Origin: Candidatus Nitrosopumilus sp.
GTDB lineage: Archaea > Thermoproteota > Nitrososphaeria > Nitrososphaerales > Nitrosopumilaceae
NCBI GenBank assembly: GCA_008080815.1
Contig: VMDM01000035.1
Span: forward strand, 1 to 52,537
DNA length: 52,537 nucleotides
Direction: 5' to 3'
The notes under the pieces: model-generated
The model's database searches: none
What the model was told of the DNA's origin: nothing
What the model saw: only the letters and a program-made list of their open reading frames with translations
In this document: positions 41,446-51,034 of the stretch, piece after piece
Layout: every line of letters begins with the position of its first letter
Position numbering within the stretch: position 1 is the first letter of the stretch
Position numbers and translations under genes: made by a program

Positions 41446-41541
41446 ATTATTTTTAGAATTGGGTGGATTTAATGTGTATCTGAATTAGATTAACTAGTTT
41501 AATTTTTCTACATAGTTTGGTTTAATTTTGACAATCATAGT

Positions 41542-43005
41542 ATGTATCTGAATAGTATGGAATTTGTAATTTTTTTGATTTTGAATATATTTGCAGGTCA
41601 GATTGGAGGAATGGATTTCTCTAGTGTGGATACTGAAGTAATTTCAGAGAAAATTTTGGAATTTCAAGCATTGCTTCCAACATTTTCATTTTCAATTTCA
41701 GATCAACCGATAGCTTCTGCTCCTATTATCTTACTTGCTGCAGGAGTTGTAATTTTTTTGGGTGTTGCTGGAGAAGCCTTTTTCAAGAAAACTGGAATTC
41801 CAGATGTCGCATTTTTGATGATTTTGGGTGTAATAATTGGTCCAGTTTTGGGTCTAATTCAACCTGATACAGTTATCCAAGTTGTTCCATATTTTGCTGC
41901 ATTAGCACTCATAATCATCATGTTTGATGGTGGACTAAATTTGCACATCAAACATGTAGTTCAGACTGCACATTTTTCAACAACTCTAGCTTTTTTGGGA
42001 TTCATTGTTTCAGTTCTAATCATTTCTTTGGCAGCTCATTATATTCTTGAATGGACGTTATTGGAGAGTGTTTTACTGGGTTCAATTGTTGGAGGAAGTA
42101 GTTCTGCTATTGTTTTTGGTCTAGTGAGAAATGTAAAAATTTCAGAAGAGACACGTTCAATGTTAAGTTTTGAATCGGCACTAACTGATATCTTAGCTAC
42201 CATTATTGCATTCATCTTATTTGAAGCTGTACTCGCAGGACAATTTGATATTTCCACATTAGAAGAGACTTTGGGCAAAGCAATTGTAGTTGGATTGGTT
42301 TTAGGGTTTGGAGTAGGAATTCCTTGGATGTATGTTTCTTCCAAATTAGGAAATGCTCAACATGCTTACATGCTTACGTTAGGAATTCTTTTTGTTTTGT
42401 TCTTTTTGGCAAATACCTATGGAGAATCAGGTGCACTTACTGCATTAATTTTTGGTTTAATGATTGGAAACAAAAAGTATCTTTCAAAGGTATTGAAATT
42501 CAAACTACCAAAAATCGAAACTGATGATCCAACTCATAATCAACTAACATTCTTGGTTCGTTCATTCTTTTTCGTTTTTGTAGGATTGATGGCAAGTTTT
42601 GGAAATATAGAATATGCAATATTTGGCATTGTGATAACGGTTGCTGTTTATCTTGGAAGAATCGGAGTTGGAAAAGTAACTCTAACAAAAAGATTCTCAA
42701 AGTTGGATAAATCAGTTACAAATTCATTAATTCCTAGAGGATTAGCTGCTGCAGTACTTGCAACATATCCAATTACCTTGGGATTACCTAATGCAGAGGC
42801 ATATCCTCAGATAATTTTCTTCATAATTTTGTCATCTGTAATTATTACCACAATTGGACTCGGTAAATCCAAAAAAATTCCTCCACCTGAAGCTGAAAAA
42901 GGTGGATTTGTATCTCCAGATGACTCTGATAAAAAGGATGAGGATGATGAGGTTAAAAATACCAAACGTAGTTTTACATCACTTTCATCAAATATTGATG
43001 ATTAG
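41542..43005 (+). CDS. Monovalent cation/proton antiporter (CPA1/NhaP-like)
   Basis: An integral membrane exchanger with about 12 or 13 helices. Segments GIPDVAFLMILGVIIGPVLG, LIIIMFDGGLNLHI, GGSSSAIVFGLVRN and LSFESALTDILATIIAF (with the ion-binding Asp of the ESxxxD motif) identify the family. So does the late IPRGLAAAVLATYPITLGLP. The first 50 residues include an extra hydrophobic segment and a soluble stretch before the transport core. The C-terminal tail is acidic (DDSDKKDEDDEVK) and cytoplasmic, with no TrkA domain. It probably exchanges Na+ or K+ for H+. TFB is convergent, nine bases away. Confidence 0.9.
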   Translation: MYLNSMEFVIFLILNIFAGQIGGMDFSSVDTEVISEKILEFQALLPTFSFSISDQPIASAPIILLAAGVVIFLGVAGEAFFKKTGIPDVAFLMILGVIIGPVLGLIQPDTVIQVVPYFAALALIIIMFDGGLNLHIKHVVQTAHFSTTLAFLGFIVSVLIISLAAHYILEWTLLESVLLGSIVGGSSSAIVFGLVRNVKISEETRSMLSFESALTDILATIIAFILFEAVLAGQFDISTLEETLGKAIVVGLVLGFGVGIPWMYVSSKLGNAQHAYMLTLGILFVLFFLANTYGESGALTALIFGLMIGNKKYLSKVLKFKLPKIETDDPTHNQLTFLVRSFFFVFVGLMASFGNIEYAIFGIVITVAVYLGRIGVGKVTLTKRFSKLDKSVTNSLIPRGLAAAVLATYPITLGLPNAEAYPQIIFFIILSSVIITTIGLGKSKKIPPPEAEKGGFVSPDDSDKKDEDDEVKNTKRSFTSLSSNIDD

Positions 43006-43014
43006 TTTTTGAAA

Positions 43015-43920
43015 TTAAAGATCTAGTGATTCTTTAAGACCTTTGTATCTATTCCTAATTGTAACTTCAGTAACATTTGCAGCTTCTGCAATATCTCTTT
43101 GAGTTTTGTCTTCCCCATTTTTTACACATGATAAATACAATGCAGCAGCTGCGAGTCCCATAGGATCTTTTCCTGCAGAGACTTCATTCTCTTGTGCTTT
43201 TTTGAGAACATTTACTGCATATCTTTTAGTTTTTTCTGCAATTCCAATTCTGCTTGCAATTCTTGCAACACACTGAATAGAGTCAGTTACTGGCATTTTC
43301 AAATCTAATTCTTTTACTAGTAATCTGTAACATCTTGCAATATCTTTTCTTTTGATGTTTGCAGCTTGTTCAACATCTTTGAGATTTCTTGGAGTTTCTG
43401 TATCTCTGCATGCTGCATAAAGTGCTGATGCCATTAATGCTGAAATTGAGCGACCTCTGACAAGACCCTTATCTAGTGCTTTTCTGTAAATGTAAGCTGC
43501 TTTTTCGATAACTGCATCTGAAATTGCTAATTTGTCTTTGAGTCTATTTAATTCGCTAAATGCTTGTCTAAAATTTCGATCAACTGGTTCATGTACCTGA
43601 CTACGACTATCCCAAGTTCTTAGTCTTTCAATAGTGCTTTTCATTGAAGCTGTTAATGGTCTACCAGATGCATCTTTGTTTACAGGATTGATAATTGTGG
43701 CTAATCCCATATCATGCATTGTTAATGATGTAGGAGCTCCTGCTCTTGCACGATCTCCGTGTTCGTCCTGGGTAAAGGATCTCCACTCTGGACCTGCTTC
43801 TTGTAATTTTTCAGTAATAACAAATCCACACTTTGAGCAAAACATCTCGCCAGATTCATTATCTGTTACAAGTTTTCCTTGAGCACATCTTGGACAAAGT
43901 TCTTTTGATTTAGTTGCCAT
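43015..43920 (-). CDS. tfb: Transcription initiation factor IIB (TFB)
   Basis: TFB recruits RNA polymerase to TBP-bound promoters. The N-terminal zinc ribbon is CPRCAQGKLVTDNESGEMFC plus SKCG. The B-reader/linker includes GPEWRSFTQDEHGDRARAGA, and two cyclin folds follow (FSELNRLKDKLAISDAVIEK through SALYAACRD, and CVARIASRIGIAEKTKRY through LYLSCV). The C-terminal helix-turn-helix TEVTIRNRYKGLKESL contacts the BRE. The length is 301 residues. Thaumarchaea carry several TFBs, so this may be one of a set. A GGAGG site lies about 20 bp before the ATG. Confidence 0.97.
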   Translation of the reverse strand: MATKSKELCPRCAQGKLVTDNESGEMFCSKCGFVITEKLQEAGPEWRSFTQDEHGDRARAGAPTSLTMHDMGLATIINPVNKDASGRPLTASMKSTIERLRTWDSRSQVHEPVDRNFRQAFSELNRLKDKLAISDAVIEKAAYIYRKALDKGLVRGRSISALMASALYAACRDTETPRNLKDVEQAANIKRKDIARCYRLLVKELDLKMPVTDSIQCVARIASRIGIAEKTKRYAVNVLKKAQENEVSAGKDPMGLAAAALYLSCVKNGEDKTQRDIAEAANVTEVTIRNRYKGLKESLDL

Positions 43921-44027
43921 GATTATTTCTAGAATCCTCCGTTTGTTGGTATTTATGAATCAACTAGTTTTTTTTTGATATTTTTAAGGCTAAATACAAC
44001 TTAGGATTGAAAAAAGGCGATCCTTTG

Positions 44028-44966
44028 ATGAATCTTGGAATATTTTTTGGTCTAATTGGATTAATGATGTTTATTCCGTCTGTTTACGCAGATACATTGA
44101 TCAAAAATTTTGAAGGAGGAATGGATCTTGAAATTACATATCCTGAAAAAATTATAGTTGGAAGAGAAGGAATAATTTCAGTTTTAATAAAAAATAATGG
44201 GTGGGAAGAAAAACAAGACATACATTTTCAGTTTGATGGAACTAGTATTCCAGGATTAATGTTTGAATCAAAAGATACTATAAAAATTGAGAAATTAACT
44301 GAGACAGGATCATATGGAGATAATATTAAAATAAAAATTCCAGAAGAGCTCAATCCAGGAACATATTTTATCAACATAGTATATTCACAGGTTCTTGTAG
44401 AAAATAACCAAAATCCTCAAGAACCGATTTTTCACAACATTGCAATTCCTATAGATGTTAAATCACAACCAAGTGTATCCATTACAACAAAAACCCCTGA
44501 ATCTATTTTTACTAACGCAGAATTTCCTTTTGAAATTGGAATTATTTCAAATGATATAGACATTAGTAATGTAAAATTGAAGGTGATTCCTCCAAATGAA
44601 ATTGATTTTAGAGGAGAAACACAACATTCCTTTTCTAAAATAGACAAGAATCAACTGATTGAGATTACTTCAAGAATGATTACTCCAATTAATGAAGTAA
44701 ATTCAGAATACAAACTTCCTTTCGAAATAATTTTAGAATATACAGACGATATTGGAAATGAAGAAAAAGAATCTCAAACAGTCTCAGTTATTCTTAGACC
44801 AAGAACATTCATGGAATTGACTACTGAAGGAGGACTTTGGATAGGAGATTTTTTTATTGCACCATACATTAGTATTGGAACAATAATTGGAATTCCAGCA
44901 GGCGCATTATTTTCTTTATTAATAAAGAGGAAAACAAGTTCAAAAAGAAAGAAGAAAAAGAATTAA
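44028..44966 (+). CDS. Surface protein with signal peptide, Ig-like domains and C-terminal anchor
   Basis: From ATG 44028 the signal peptide is LGIFFGLIGLMMFIPSVYA. About 250 beta-rich residues follow, with features of CARDB/NEW3-type domains (REGIISVLIKNNGWEEKQDI and LNPGTYFINIVYSQV). A C-terminal helix (APYISIGTIIGIPAGALFSLL) then leads into IKRKTSSKRKKKKN. The outward-facing, anchored design suggests a cell-surface scaffold. A TTG at 44007 would add seven residues; the GGCGAT before ATG 44028 favours the shorter form. It overlaps the convergent coiled-coil gene by four bases. Confidence 0.75.
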   Translation: MNLGIFFGLIGLMMFIPSVYADTLIKNFEGGMDLEITYPEKIIVGREGIISVLIKNNGWEEKQDIHFQFDGTSIPGLMFESKDTIKIEKLTETGSYGDNIKIKIPEELNPGTYFINIVYSQVLVENNQNPQEPIFHNIAIPIDVKSQPSVSITTKTPESIFTNAEFPFEIGIISNDIDISNVKLKVIPPNEIDFRGETQHSFSKIDKNQLIEITSRMITPINEVNSEYKLPFEIILEYTDDIGNEEKESQTVSVILRPRTFMELTTEGGLWIGDFFIAPYISIGTIIGIPAGALFSLLIKRKTSSKRKKKKN

Positions 44967-45259
44967 GATTCAAGTAATTTTTTTAGTTCTAAAGTATATT
45001 TTTGACTAAATTCATTGAATAGTTGAATTTTATTTTGTGCTAATGCCATAGCTCCTGGTCTACTATTGATATGATCCTCTGCTTTTTTTTGTTCATCTAA
45101 AAGATTTTTTAAATTTTCTTTGGAATTAGATTTTAATTCTAATAAAAGAAAATTCAGTTCATTTTGAAGAATTAATTTTGTCTTTTCTAAATTAGGATCT
45201 GCACCAATGATTTCCTTAGTAGTAATTTTTCCAAAAACTTTTTGATCTAAATTATGCAT
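44963..45259 (-). CDS. Small helical (coiled-coil) protein of unknown function
   Basis: Ninety-eight residues, predominantly helical (LEKTKLILQNELNFLLLELK and NLLDEQKKAEDHINS), with no recognised family and no membrane segment. ATG 45259 is clear. It lies 28 bp downstream of the fluoride-channel gene on the same strand and may be cotranscribed with it. Confidence 0.6.
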   Translation of the reverse strand: MHNLDQKVFGKITTKEIIGADPNLEKTKLILQNELNFLLLELKSNSKENLKNLLDEQKKAEDHINSRPGAMALAQNKIQLFNEFSQKYTLELKKLLES

Positions 45260-45287
45260 GATGAAGTTTTTGATTTCCTGTATAAAT

Positions 45288-45668
45288 TTAATTTGTTAAA
45301 ATTGAATTCATCATTGTTTTACCAGCAATTAATGCACCAATAGACAATCCAATATTAGCTAAAATATTAAGAAATAATGTATAGTAGTGTTTGTTTTCAA
45401 GAAGATTTGTTGAATCTAAAGCAAACATAGACATGGTAGTTAAAGAACCACAGAAGCCTACTGCTGCAAAAAGGGAATACCTTCCATCTAAATTCCAATG
45501 TTGTGAAAGAATTATGAATGCTCCAAGAATGAATGCTCCAAGAATATTTTCAATTAAAACATTGACAGGAAAAGTGTTGAATAGTAATGGAGATGAAGAA
45601 ATTTTGTATCTTAGAAATGCGCCGAGAATAGAACCCATTCCAAGAAAGAGAAATTCTATACCTTTCAT
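45288..45668 (-). CDS. crcB: Fluoride channel FluC (CrcB)
   Basis: Fluc proteins are small dimeric channels that let fluoride out of the cell. Four helices are visible in 126 residues. The signatures are GMGSILGAFLRYKIS (GAxxRY), FPVNVLIENILGAFILGAF (normally a GTLxVNxxG-like segment) and AAVGFCGSLTTMSMFALDS (the GxxGxxTTxSTF loop that lines the pore). No crcB-type riboswitch is visible in the 80-bp upstream gap. The usual asparagine and glycine positions are present but slightly divergent. Confidence 0.9.
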   Translation of the reverse strand: MKGIEFLFLGMGSILGAFLRYKISSSPLLFNTFPVNVLIENILGAFILGAFIILSQHWNLDGRYSLFAAVGFCGSLTTMSMFALDSTNLLENKHYYTLFLNILANIGLSIGALIAGKTMMNSILTN

Positions 45669-45746
45669 GACAATATGGAAAATTTCTAGTTAATTTACTT
45701 TAAATTTAACAGAATACTCATATACTGAATATATTTCCAAAATGAT

Positions 45747-45935
45747 ATGACACTTAACTTGAGATGTAGAGATTATGGTTTTGAGTGTGATTTCTCTATT
45801 AATGAAGAGATTACCAAAGAAATTGTTAAAAAACTAAGGGACCATTTTGATGAGGAACATGGAATCGATTACACAATTGAAGCAGTATTACAAATGATTA
45901 GTAACCGTGGTCATTCCCTAGAGTCAATCAAATAG
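45747..45935 (+). CDS. DUF1059 family small protein
   Basis: Sixty-two residues matching the DUF1059 pattern: LRCRDYGFECDFSINEEITK, then LRDHFDEEHGIDYT. The two cysteines in CRDYGFEC and the later histidines suggest a small metal-binding fold. The function is unknown in all members I know of. ATG 45747 is at a short distance from the divergent crcB, so the 78-bp gap must hold both promoters. Confidence 0.82.
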   Translation: MTLNLRCRDYGFECDFSINEEITKEIVKKLRDHFDEEHGIDYTIEAVLQMISNRGHSLESIK

Positions 45936-45952
45936 TCTTAAAATTTGAAAAT

Positions 45953-46171
45953 TTATTTGTAAAAATCAGGTTCTTGATCTCGTTTTTGTTTTGGTAAATC
46001 ATCTAGTACTGCCTGAACAACTTCGGTATGATTGTATGTAAGATGTCTTAGAAATTTTGCAGATTCATCTGCACGTGTTTTTTGATCAGCAAACAACATT
46101 TCAGGACTAGCTAATTCTGCCATCATCTCATTGCATTCTTTACAAGGATCAAAATCTAGGTACAGTTTCAT
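45953..46171 (-). CDS. Small protein with N-terminal CxxC, function unknown
   Basis: From ATG 46171 the protein is 72 residues: MKLYLDFDPCKECNEMMAEL, then FADQKTRADESAKFLRHLTY and NHTEVVQAVL. The single CKEC pair could be a metal or redox site. An alternative ATG at 46189 adds six residues. No family is recognised. It lies 11 bp downstream of cdc48 on the same strand and could be part of the same transcript. Confidence 0.68.
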   Translation of the reverse strand: MKLYLDFDPCKECNEMMAELASPEMLFADQKTRADESAKFLRHLTYNHTEVVQAVLDDLPKQKRDQEPDFYK

Positions 46172-46200
46172 ATTTGTTGATACCACCATCAGTATTTAGA

Positions 46201-48339
46201 CTATTTTGTTTGAGAAACAACTAGTGGTTCAGTTGTTTTTGGCTGAATTTTTTTAACTGCATCCAGTAAATCTTGTTCTGTGATTTTGATATCTTTGACA
46301 TTTTGGGATTTTCCATTTACATATCTCTTCATAGCCAAAATCGCAGCACTATTCGCAATTGCAGAAATTTCAGCACCACTAAATCCATCAGTTAACTCTA
46401 CAATATTTTTGAAATCGATTTTTTTGTCTAATGGTTTATTTTTTGTGTGAATCTTTAAGATATGTTCTCTACCTTGAGCGTCGGGTTTTGGAACTTGTAT
46501 GATTCTATCAAATCTTCCTGGTCGCAGTAATGCTTCATCAACAATATCTAATCTGTTAGTTGCACCAATGATTAGAACATCATGTAGTTCTTCTAAACCA
46601 TCAATTTCTGTGAGAATTTGTGAAACTACATTTTCTGAAACATGTGAAGATTCACTTCCACTTCTTCTAGGTACTAGAGAATCAATTTCATCAAAGAAGA
46701 TGATACATGGTGAAGCTTGTCTTGCTTTTCTGAAAATCTCTCTAACTCCTTTTTCAGATTCACCAACCCATTTTGAGAGTAATTCTGGTCCCTTTACGCT
46801 GATAAAATTGGAATCAGTCATTTTTGCAAGTGCTTTTGCAATCAATGTTTTTCCAGTTCCAGGTGGTCCGTAGAGAAGTACGCCTTTTGGAGATTTTACA
46901 TCAAGATAATCATATGCCTCTTTGTGTTTGATTGGCCACTCTATTGCCTCACGTAATTCCTCTTTTAATTCAGTTAATCCGCCAATATCTTCCCATGTAA
47001 CATTTGGAATTTGCACGTGTACTTCTCTTAATGCACTTGGTCGAACGTCTTTGAGAGCTTCTTTAAAATCATCGTTTGTGATTTGAATTTTTTGTAGAAT
47101 TTCTGATGAGATTTTTTCTTCTCCCAAATCAATATCTGGAATAATCTTTCTTAGTGATCTCATTGCCGCTTCTTTAGCTAGAACTTCAAGATCAGCTCCT
47201 ACAAATCCATGTGTTGTTTTTGCGATTTGTTTTAGATCAACATTTTCATTAATTGGCATTCCTTTGGTATGAATTGAAAGAATCTCATTCCGGCCATCTT
47301 GATCTGGAATTCCAATTTCTATTTCACGATCAAATCTTCCAGGTCTCCTTAAGGCAGGATCAATTGAATCAGGTCTATTTGTTGCAGCAATTACAACAAC
47401 TTTACCTCTACTTTTCATTCCGTCCATTAATGTCAAAAGTTGAGAAACAATTCTTTTTTCAACTTCTCCTGAAACTTCATCTCGCTTAGGGGCAATAGAA
47501 TCAACTTCATCAATGAAGATAATACTTGGAGAATTATCTTCAGCTTGTTTGAAAATTTCACGAATTCGTTCTTCACTTTCACCATAAAATTTTCCCATAA
47601 TTTCAGGTCCACTAAGAGAGATAAAATGAGCGTTAGTTTCGCCTGCAACTGCTTTTGCAAGCAAAGTCTTTCCAGTTCCAGGTGGTCCGTAGAGAAGTAC
47701 GCCTTTTGGTGCATCAACCCCTATTTTTTCAAATAATTCAGGATGACGCATTGGTAGCTCAACCATTTCACGAATCTTTTGAACTTCATTTTTGAGTCCA
47801 CCTAATTCATCATAAGTTATTCTAGGAATTGAAGAATCAATTGATTTTGTCATTTCACCCAATTTGAAAATTGTAGACTCGGTTACAATTACTGGTTTTG
47901 ATGGTTTTGTGGATGTGATTACAAATTGTATTTTTGTTCCCATTTGGGTATTGAGTGATATTGTATCTCCAGAAGTGAATACATGATTTTGGTAATTGTA
48001 TCTCATGTAATCTTCAAGACCATCAACATTAATTTTTTCAGTTGGTGAAATTGTAATTTCTTCTGCTTCAACAGCTTCTACTGATTTTATATTGATCTTA
48101 TCATCAATTCCAGCTCCGATATTTTGTCTTGTGACACCATCAATTCTTACTAATCCAGAACCATAATCTTCTGTACTTCCAGGCCATAATTTTACATGTG
48201 TTTTTTTGTTAAATGTTAATTCCAAAATTTGTCCTGTAGTCCAATTTGTATCCTCCAAGAACTTGGGGTCAACTAACGCTCGTCCACGTCCAACATGATG
48301 TTTTGGAATTTCTGCAATCTTTAATGTAATTTCATTCAT
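46201..48339 (-). CDS. cdc48: CDC48/VCP (VAT) AAA+ ATPase
   Basis: This double-ring AAA+ unfoldase feeds proteins to the proteasome. The order is CDC48 N-domain (about residues 1-180, double-psi barrel start [19 protein letters not shown]), then D1 and D2. D1 has Walker [18 protein letters not shown] and Walker [11 protein letters not shown]2 has Walker [17 protein letters not shown] and Walker [13 protein letters not shown] arginines are in [11 protein letters not shown] and [11 protein letters not shown]. The length is 712 residues. GGTGAT lies a few bases before ATG 48339. The C-terminus (EPLVVSQTK) has no HbYX motif. A 41-bp identical DNA tract marks the two Walker A regions. Hsp20 lies 28 bp upstream. 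Confidence 0.97.
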   Translation of the reverse strand: MNEITLKIAEIPKHHVGRGRALVDPKFLEDTNWTTGQILELTFNKKTHVKLWPGSTEDYGSGLVRIDGVTRQNIGAGIDDKINIKSVEAVEAEEITISPTEKINVDGLEDYMRYNYQNHVFTSGDTISLNTQMGTKIQFVITSTKPSKPVIVTESTIFKLGEMTKSIDSSIPRITYDELGGLKNEVQKIREMVELPMRHPELFEKIGVDAPKGVLLYGPPGTGKTLLAKAVAGETNAHFISLSGPEIMGKFYGESEERIREIFKQAEDNSPSIIFIDEVDSIAPKRDEVSGEVEKRIVSQLLTLMDGMKSRGKVVVIAATNRPDSIDPALRRPGRFDREIEIGIPDQDGRNEILSIHTKGMPINENVDLKQIAKTTHGFVGADLEVLAKEAAMRSLRKIIPDIDLGEEKISSEILQKIQITNDDFKEALKDVRPSALREVHVQIPNVTWEDIGGLTELKEELREAIEWPIKHKEAYDYLDVKSPKGVLLYGPPGTGKTLIAKALAKMTDSNFISVKGPELLSKWVGESEKGVREIFRKARQASPCIIFFDEIDSLVPRRSGSESSHVSENVVSQILTEIDGLEELHDVLIIGATNRLDIVDEALLRPGRFDRIIQVPKPDAQGREHILKIHTKNKPLDKKIDFKNIVELTDGFSGAEISAIANSAAILAMKRYVNGKSQNVKDIKITEQDLLDAVKKIQPKTTEPLVVSQTK

Positions 48340-48367
48340 TTTTCATCACCAAAAAATAAAGGGAGAT

Positions 48368-48856
48368 TTATTCAACCTCCACAGTTTTTCCCTTTGGCTT
48401 TTCTTGGGAAATTTGTTTGAAGACTAGTTCCAAAATTCCATTTTTGTATGAAGCTTTGGCAGAATTTTCATCAACTGTTTGTTCCAATTGAACGTCAACA
48501 TGATATTTTTTGTCTCCATTTTCTGCTGAAATATTTACTGTTTTTTCATTAACAGTAATTTTCACATCAGATTTTTCAACCCCAGGAATTTCTGCAACAA
48601 GTTTTACAACCTTTTCCTTGTCGTCAACTATTGTATCTACAATTGGTTCCCTTGTTTCAGAAGATGGAAGTAATCCTGGTTTTACATTTCCATATTCTTT
48701 TACAATTGGTTTTCCATCTGGACCAACTGTCATTGTGTAACCATAGTATGGTCCATTGAGGTTTTGACCTCTAACTTGTTCAAAAATATCATCAATGTCG
48801 AAAAAAGATTGTGACATTCTTTTGAACATTTTATTGAATTCATCATCTAAGAACAT
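48368..48856 (-). CDS. hsp20: Small heat-shock protein Hsp20 (alpha-crystallin domain)
   Basis: A holdase chaperone. The alpha-crystallin domain spans about residues 75-155: TIVDDKEKVVKLVAEIPGVE, VNEKTVNISAENGDKKYHVD, and the conserved YKNGILELVFKQ (the A-x-x-x-n-G-v-L-like motif). The N-terminal 70 residues include a Phe-rich stretch (MSQSFFDIDDIFEQVRG). I choose ATG 48856, because the ribosome binding site AGGTGA (48865-48870) then has 8-base spacing; ATG 48862 and GTG 48868 are also in frame. cdc48 follows on the same strand, so a stress-responsive chaperone-unfoldase operon is plausible. Confidence 0.93.
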   Translation of the reverse strand: MFLDDEFNKMFKRMSQSFFDIDDIFEQVRGQNLNGPYYGYTMTVGPDGKPIVKEYGNVKPGLLPSSETREPIVDTIVDDKEKVVKLVAEIPGVEKSDVKITVNEKTVNISAENGDKKYHVDVQLEQTVDENSAKASYKNGILELVFKQISQEKPKGKTVEVE

Positions 48857-48864
48857 TGTCATAT

Positions 48865-48870
48865 TCACCT
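48865..48870 (-). promoter_or_regulatory. Ribosome binding site AGGTGA that decides the hsp20 start
   Basis: On the minus strand AGGTGA lies eight bases before ATG 48856, the ideal archaeal spacing. It lies only two bases before ATG 48862 and overlaps the GTG at 48868. A TATA-like ttatatta (48893-48900) lies about 25 bp further upstream. Confidence 0.6.
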
Positions 48871-48933
48871 AGTATATGTAATATATATGACATAATATAA
48901 AGATTATTGATAATTTATTGATTTATTACATAA

Positions 48934-48942
48934 CTTTATAAT
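48934..48942 (+). promoter_or_regulatory. Putative TATA box of the ACT-domain gene
   Basis: The element ctttataat is centred about 26 bp before ATG 48964, so transcription should start at or close to the start codon and the mRNA would be leaderless. The 107-bp divergent region (48857-48963) also carries the hsp20 promoter. Confidence 0.45.
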
Positions 48943-48963
48943 TACTTACAATACAGATTGTAT

Positions 48964-49626
48964 ATGCGAACAACAATGTCCATTCCTGAAATTGTTCGAG
49001 AGATGATTACAAGGAATAGATCAATCTATGATTGTATGAAGATGGATTTGATTAATTATACTGCATTGGCTGTCAAGCTTCAACCAGAAATTGAGAAAAT
49101 ATTGGGAAATACTGTTAATTTGAATACAATTGTTGTTGCTATCAAGAGATATGCTGATTCATTTGAGATTAAAGATGAGATTAAAGACGAATCAGTCCTA
49201 AAGAATGCCAGATTGGCTTTAACAGATGGAATAATGGATATCAAATTCTCTGCAAAAGATTCTGGAGAAATTGATCCAATGTCGATTTTGGAGAAATTTT
49301 CAAAAATTACAAACAATTACGAGTTTTTTAGGGTTTCAGATTCCTTTAGATTTTTGACAGAAGACATGGAAGATATCAGACAAATTTTTGATGATTTTGC
49401 AATTAGAGATAATTTATTCAGTACTGGATTGGCAAAGATAAAGATCACAATACCCATTACTCAGAACAAATCAGATGTGGTATCTTACATTGCAGAGGTT
49501 TTACATGCTAATGGAATAGAGATAGTAAATGCATTTTTCAGCCAAGAAAATGTCATAATAATACTAAATGAGAGAGATGGTTCAAGAGCTTATGAAATTC
49601 TAAGGACAGAAATAATTAGGCAGTAG
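48964..49626 (+). CDS. ACT-domain protein with N-terminal helical domain (DUF7523-like)
   Basis: The first 60 residues (MRTTMSIPEIVREMITRNRS, then CMKMDLINYTALAVKLQPEI) look like a small helical, possibly DNA-binding domain typical of an archaeal family of unknown function. The C-terminal 70 residues (LAKIKITIPITQNKSDVVSY, then AEVLHANGIEIVNAFFSQEN and VIIILNERDG) form an ACT-like ligand-binding fold. A regulatory role with an amino-acid ligand is plausible. ATG 48964 is chosen over TTG 48958 because of the leaderless TATA spacing. It diverges from hsp20. Confidence 0.75.
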   Translation: MRTTMSIPEIVREMITRNRSIYDCMKMDLINYTALAVKLQPEIEKILGNTVNLNTIVVAIKRYADSFEIKDEIKDESVLKNARLALTDGIMDIKFSAKDSGEIDPMSILEKFSKITNNYEFFRVSDSFRFLTEDMEDIRQIFDDFAIRDNLFSTGLAKIKITIPITQNKSDVVSYIAEVLHANGIEIVNAFFSQENVIIILNERDGSRAYEILRTEIIRQ

Positions 49627-49693
49627 GTCTTTTTTTACCACTAGAATATTTTAATGAGTGTTAGCATATATTCGACGAGTAGGGATTTTTCAT

Positions 49694-51034
49694 ATGGCCA
49701 GATACAAGAAAAAAATTGTTGTATTAGGGGGAGGTTTTGCTGGATTACAATGTGCATTAAAATTAGAAAATTATTTCAAATCAGATTCCGAATATGAGAT
49801 TGTTCTAGTTGCAGAAGACAATTTTCTCCTATTTACTCCAATGTTGCCTCAGGTTGCATCAGGTATGATTGAGACAAGACATGTTGTAATGCCATTAAGA
49901 GCAATCATTAAACATTCTACATTTTATGAAGGGAGAATCAAAAATATTGATCCTTATGGAAAGATTGTGAATTTATGGGGAAGTGGTGAGAAAAGAGGAA
50001 TTTCACTTCATTATGATTATCTTGTACTTGCATTAGGAAGTGAGACCAACTTTTTTGGAATGGGTGATTTGGAAAAAAATGCCTATCAAATGAAGACATT
50101 GAATGATGCAGTGATGGTAAGAAACAGAATAATCGATATGCTTGAACAAGCTGAAAATGAAAAAAATCCAATTTTGAAACAAAGTTTGTTAACATTTGTA
50201 ATAGTTGGTGGAGGTTTTGCAGGAATTGAAACCGCTGGAGAGATACACGATCTATTATTGGATGTAATAAAATATTATCCCAATATTTCTAAAGATGACA
50301 TTAAGGTAGTTGTGTTAGAAGCAGGCGGTGAAATTCTTCCAGGCTTTTCTAAAAATCTAATTGATTTTACATTTAAAAAAATGACACAACATGGAATTGA
50401 AATTAAATTAAAAACTGGAGTTACAAGCTTTGATGGAGATGAAGTTATGGCAAAAAGTTTTGATTCAGAAAACTCTGAACCAATTTCCATTCAATCAAAA
50501 ACAGTGATTTGGACTGCAGGTGTCACACCAGTTAATACAATCAAAAGATCACTATTCAAAACTGACAAAGGAAGAATTGCAGTAGATAGATACTTGGAAG
50601 TGAAAGAGTTTCCTGGAGTATTTGGAATAGGTGATTGCTCTGTATTTTTCGATAAAAAAACCAATAGACCATACGCACCAACTGCTCAATTAGCTGAAGC
50701 CATGGCAAAAACTGCTGCAAAAAATCTTCATGCAAAGATTTCAAATCAACCAATGACTGAATTTGAATATACGCCTAGAGGACAGATGGCAATCATAGGA
50801 AAACGAACTGGTATTGCATCATTTTTTGGAATGAATTTGCATGGTTTGTTTGCATGGTTTTTGTGGAGAAATGTCTATCTTTCCAAAGTTCCAACATGGG
50901 AGAAAAGATTTAGAGTATTCCTTGATTGGGTTGCTGATGCGATTTTTGATAGGGATATCTCCAGACTCAAATTCATGAGAAATGAAGCTGGCAAAGAATA
51001 CAAAGAATTAGACGAAGTAGACGATGTCTGGTAG
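49694..51034 (+). CDS. ndh: Type II NADH dehydrogenase (NDH-2-like FAD oxidoreductase)
   Basis: This FAD protein transfers electrons from NAD(P)H to quinone at the membrane without pumping protons. The FAD-binding motif is KIVVLGGGFAGLQCALKLE, with LLFTPMLPQVASG (typical of NDH-2). The second dinucleotide fold is FVIVGGGFAGIETAGEIHDL, and the C-terminal FAD site is VFGIGDCSVF, then RPYAPTAQLAEAMAK. The tail (GLFAWFLWRNVYLSKVPTWE) is the amphipathic membrane-binding part. I use ATG 49694 (MARYKKK); GTG 49658 would add 12 residues. It ends at 51034, with the convergent cyclophilin stop at the next base. Confidence 0.9.
   Translation: MARYKKKIVVLGGGFAGLQCALKLENYFKSDSEYEIVLVAEDNFLLFTPMLPQVASGMIETRHVVMPLRAIIKHSTFYEGRIKNIDPYGKIVNLWGSGEKRGISLHYDYLVLALGSETNFFGMGDLEKNAYQMKTLNDAVMVRNRIIDMLEQAENEKNPILKQSLLTFVIVGGGFAGIETAGEIHDLLLDVIKYYPNISKDDIKVVVLEAGGEILPGFSKNLIDFTFKKMTQHGIEIKLKTGVTSFDGDEVMAKSFDSENSEPISIQSKTVIWTAGVTPVNTIKRSLFKTDKGRIAVDRYLEVKEFPGVFGIGDCSVFFDKKTNRPYAPTAQLAEAMAKTAAKNLHAKISNQPMTEFEYTPRGQMAIIGKRTGIASFFGMNLHGLFAWFLWRNVYLSKVPTWEKRFRVFLDWVADAIFDRDISRLKFMRNEAGKEYKELDEVDDVW

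Noticed and set aside
41479-41515. Near-palindrome around TTAACTAGTTTAA before the antiporter gene
   Set aside because: Short, AT-rich and imperfect; it could easily occur by chance in such sequence.
45669-45746. Possible fluoride riboswitch upstream of crcB
   Set aside because: The short AT-rich gap lacks the conserved GG-rich 5' segment and pseudoknot pieces of the crcB motif.
47253-47736. Plus- and minus-strand ORFs inside cdc48
   Set aside because: They are shadows of a strongly conserved gene and encode repetitive hydrophobic or Gln/Leu-rich peptides.
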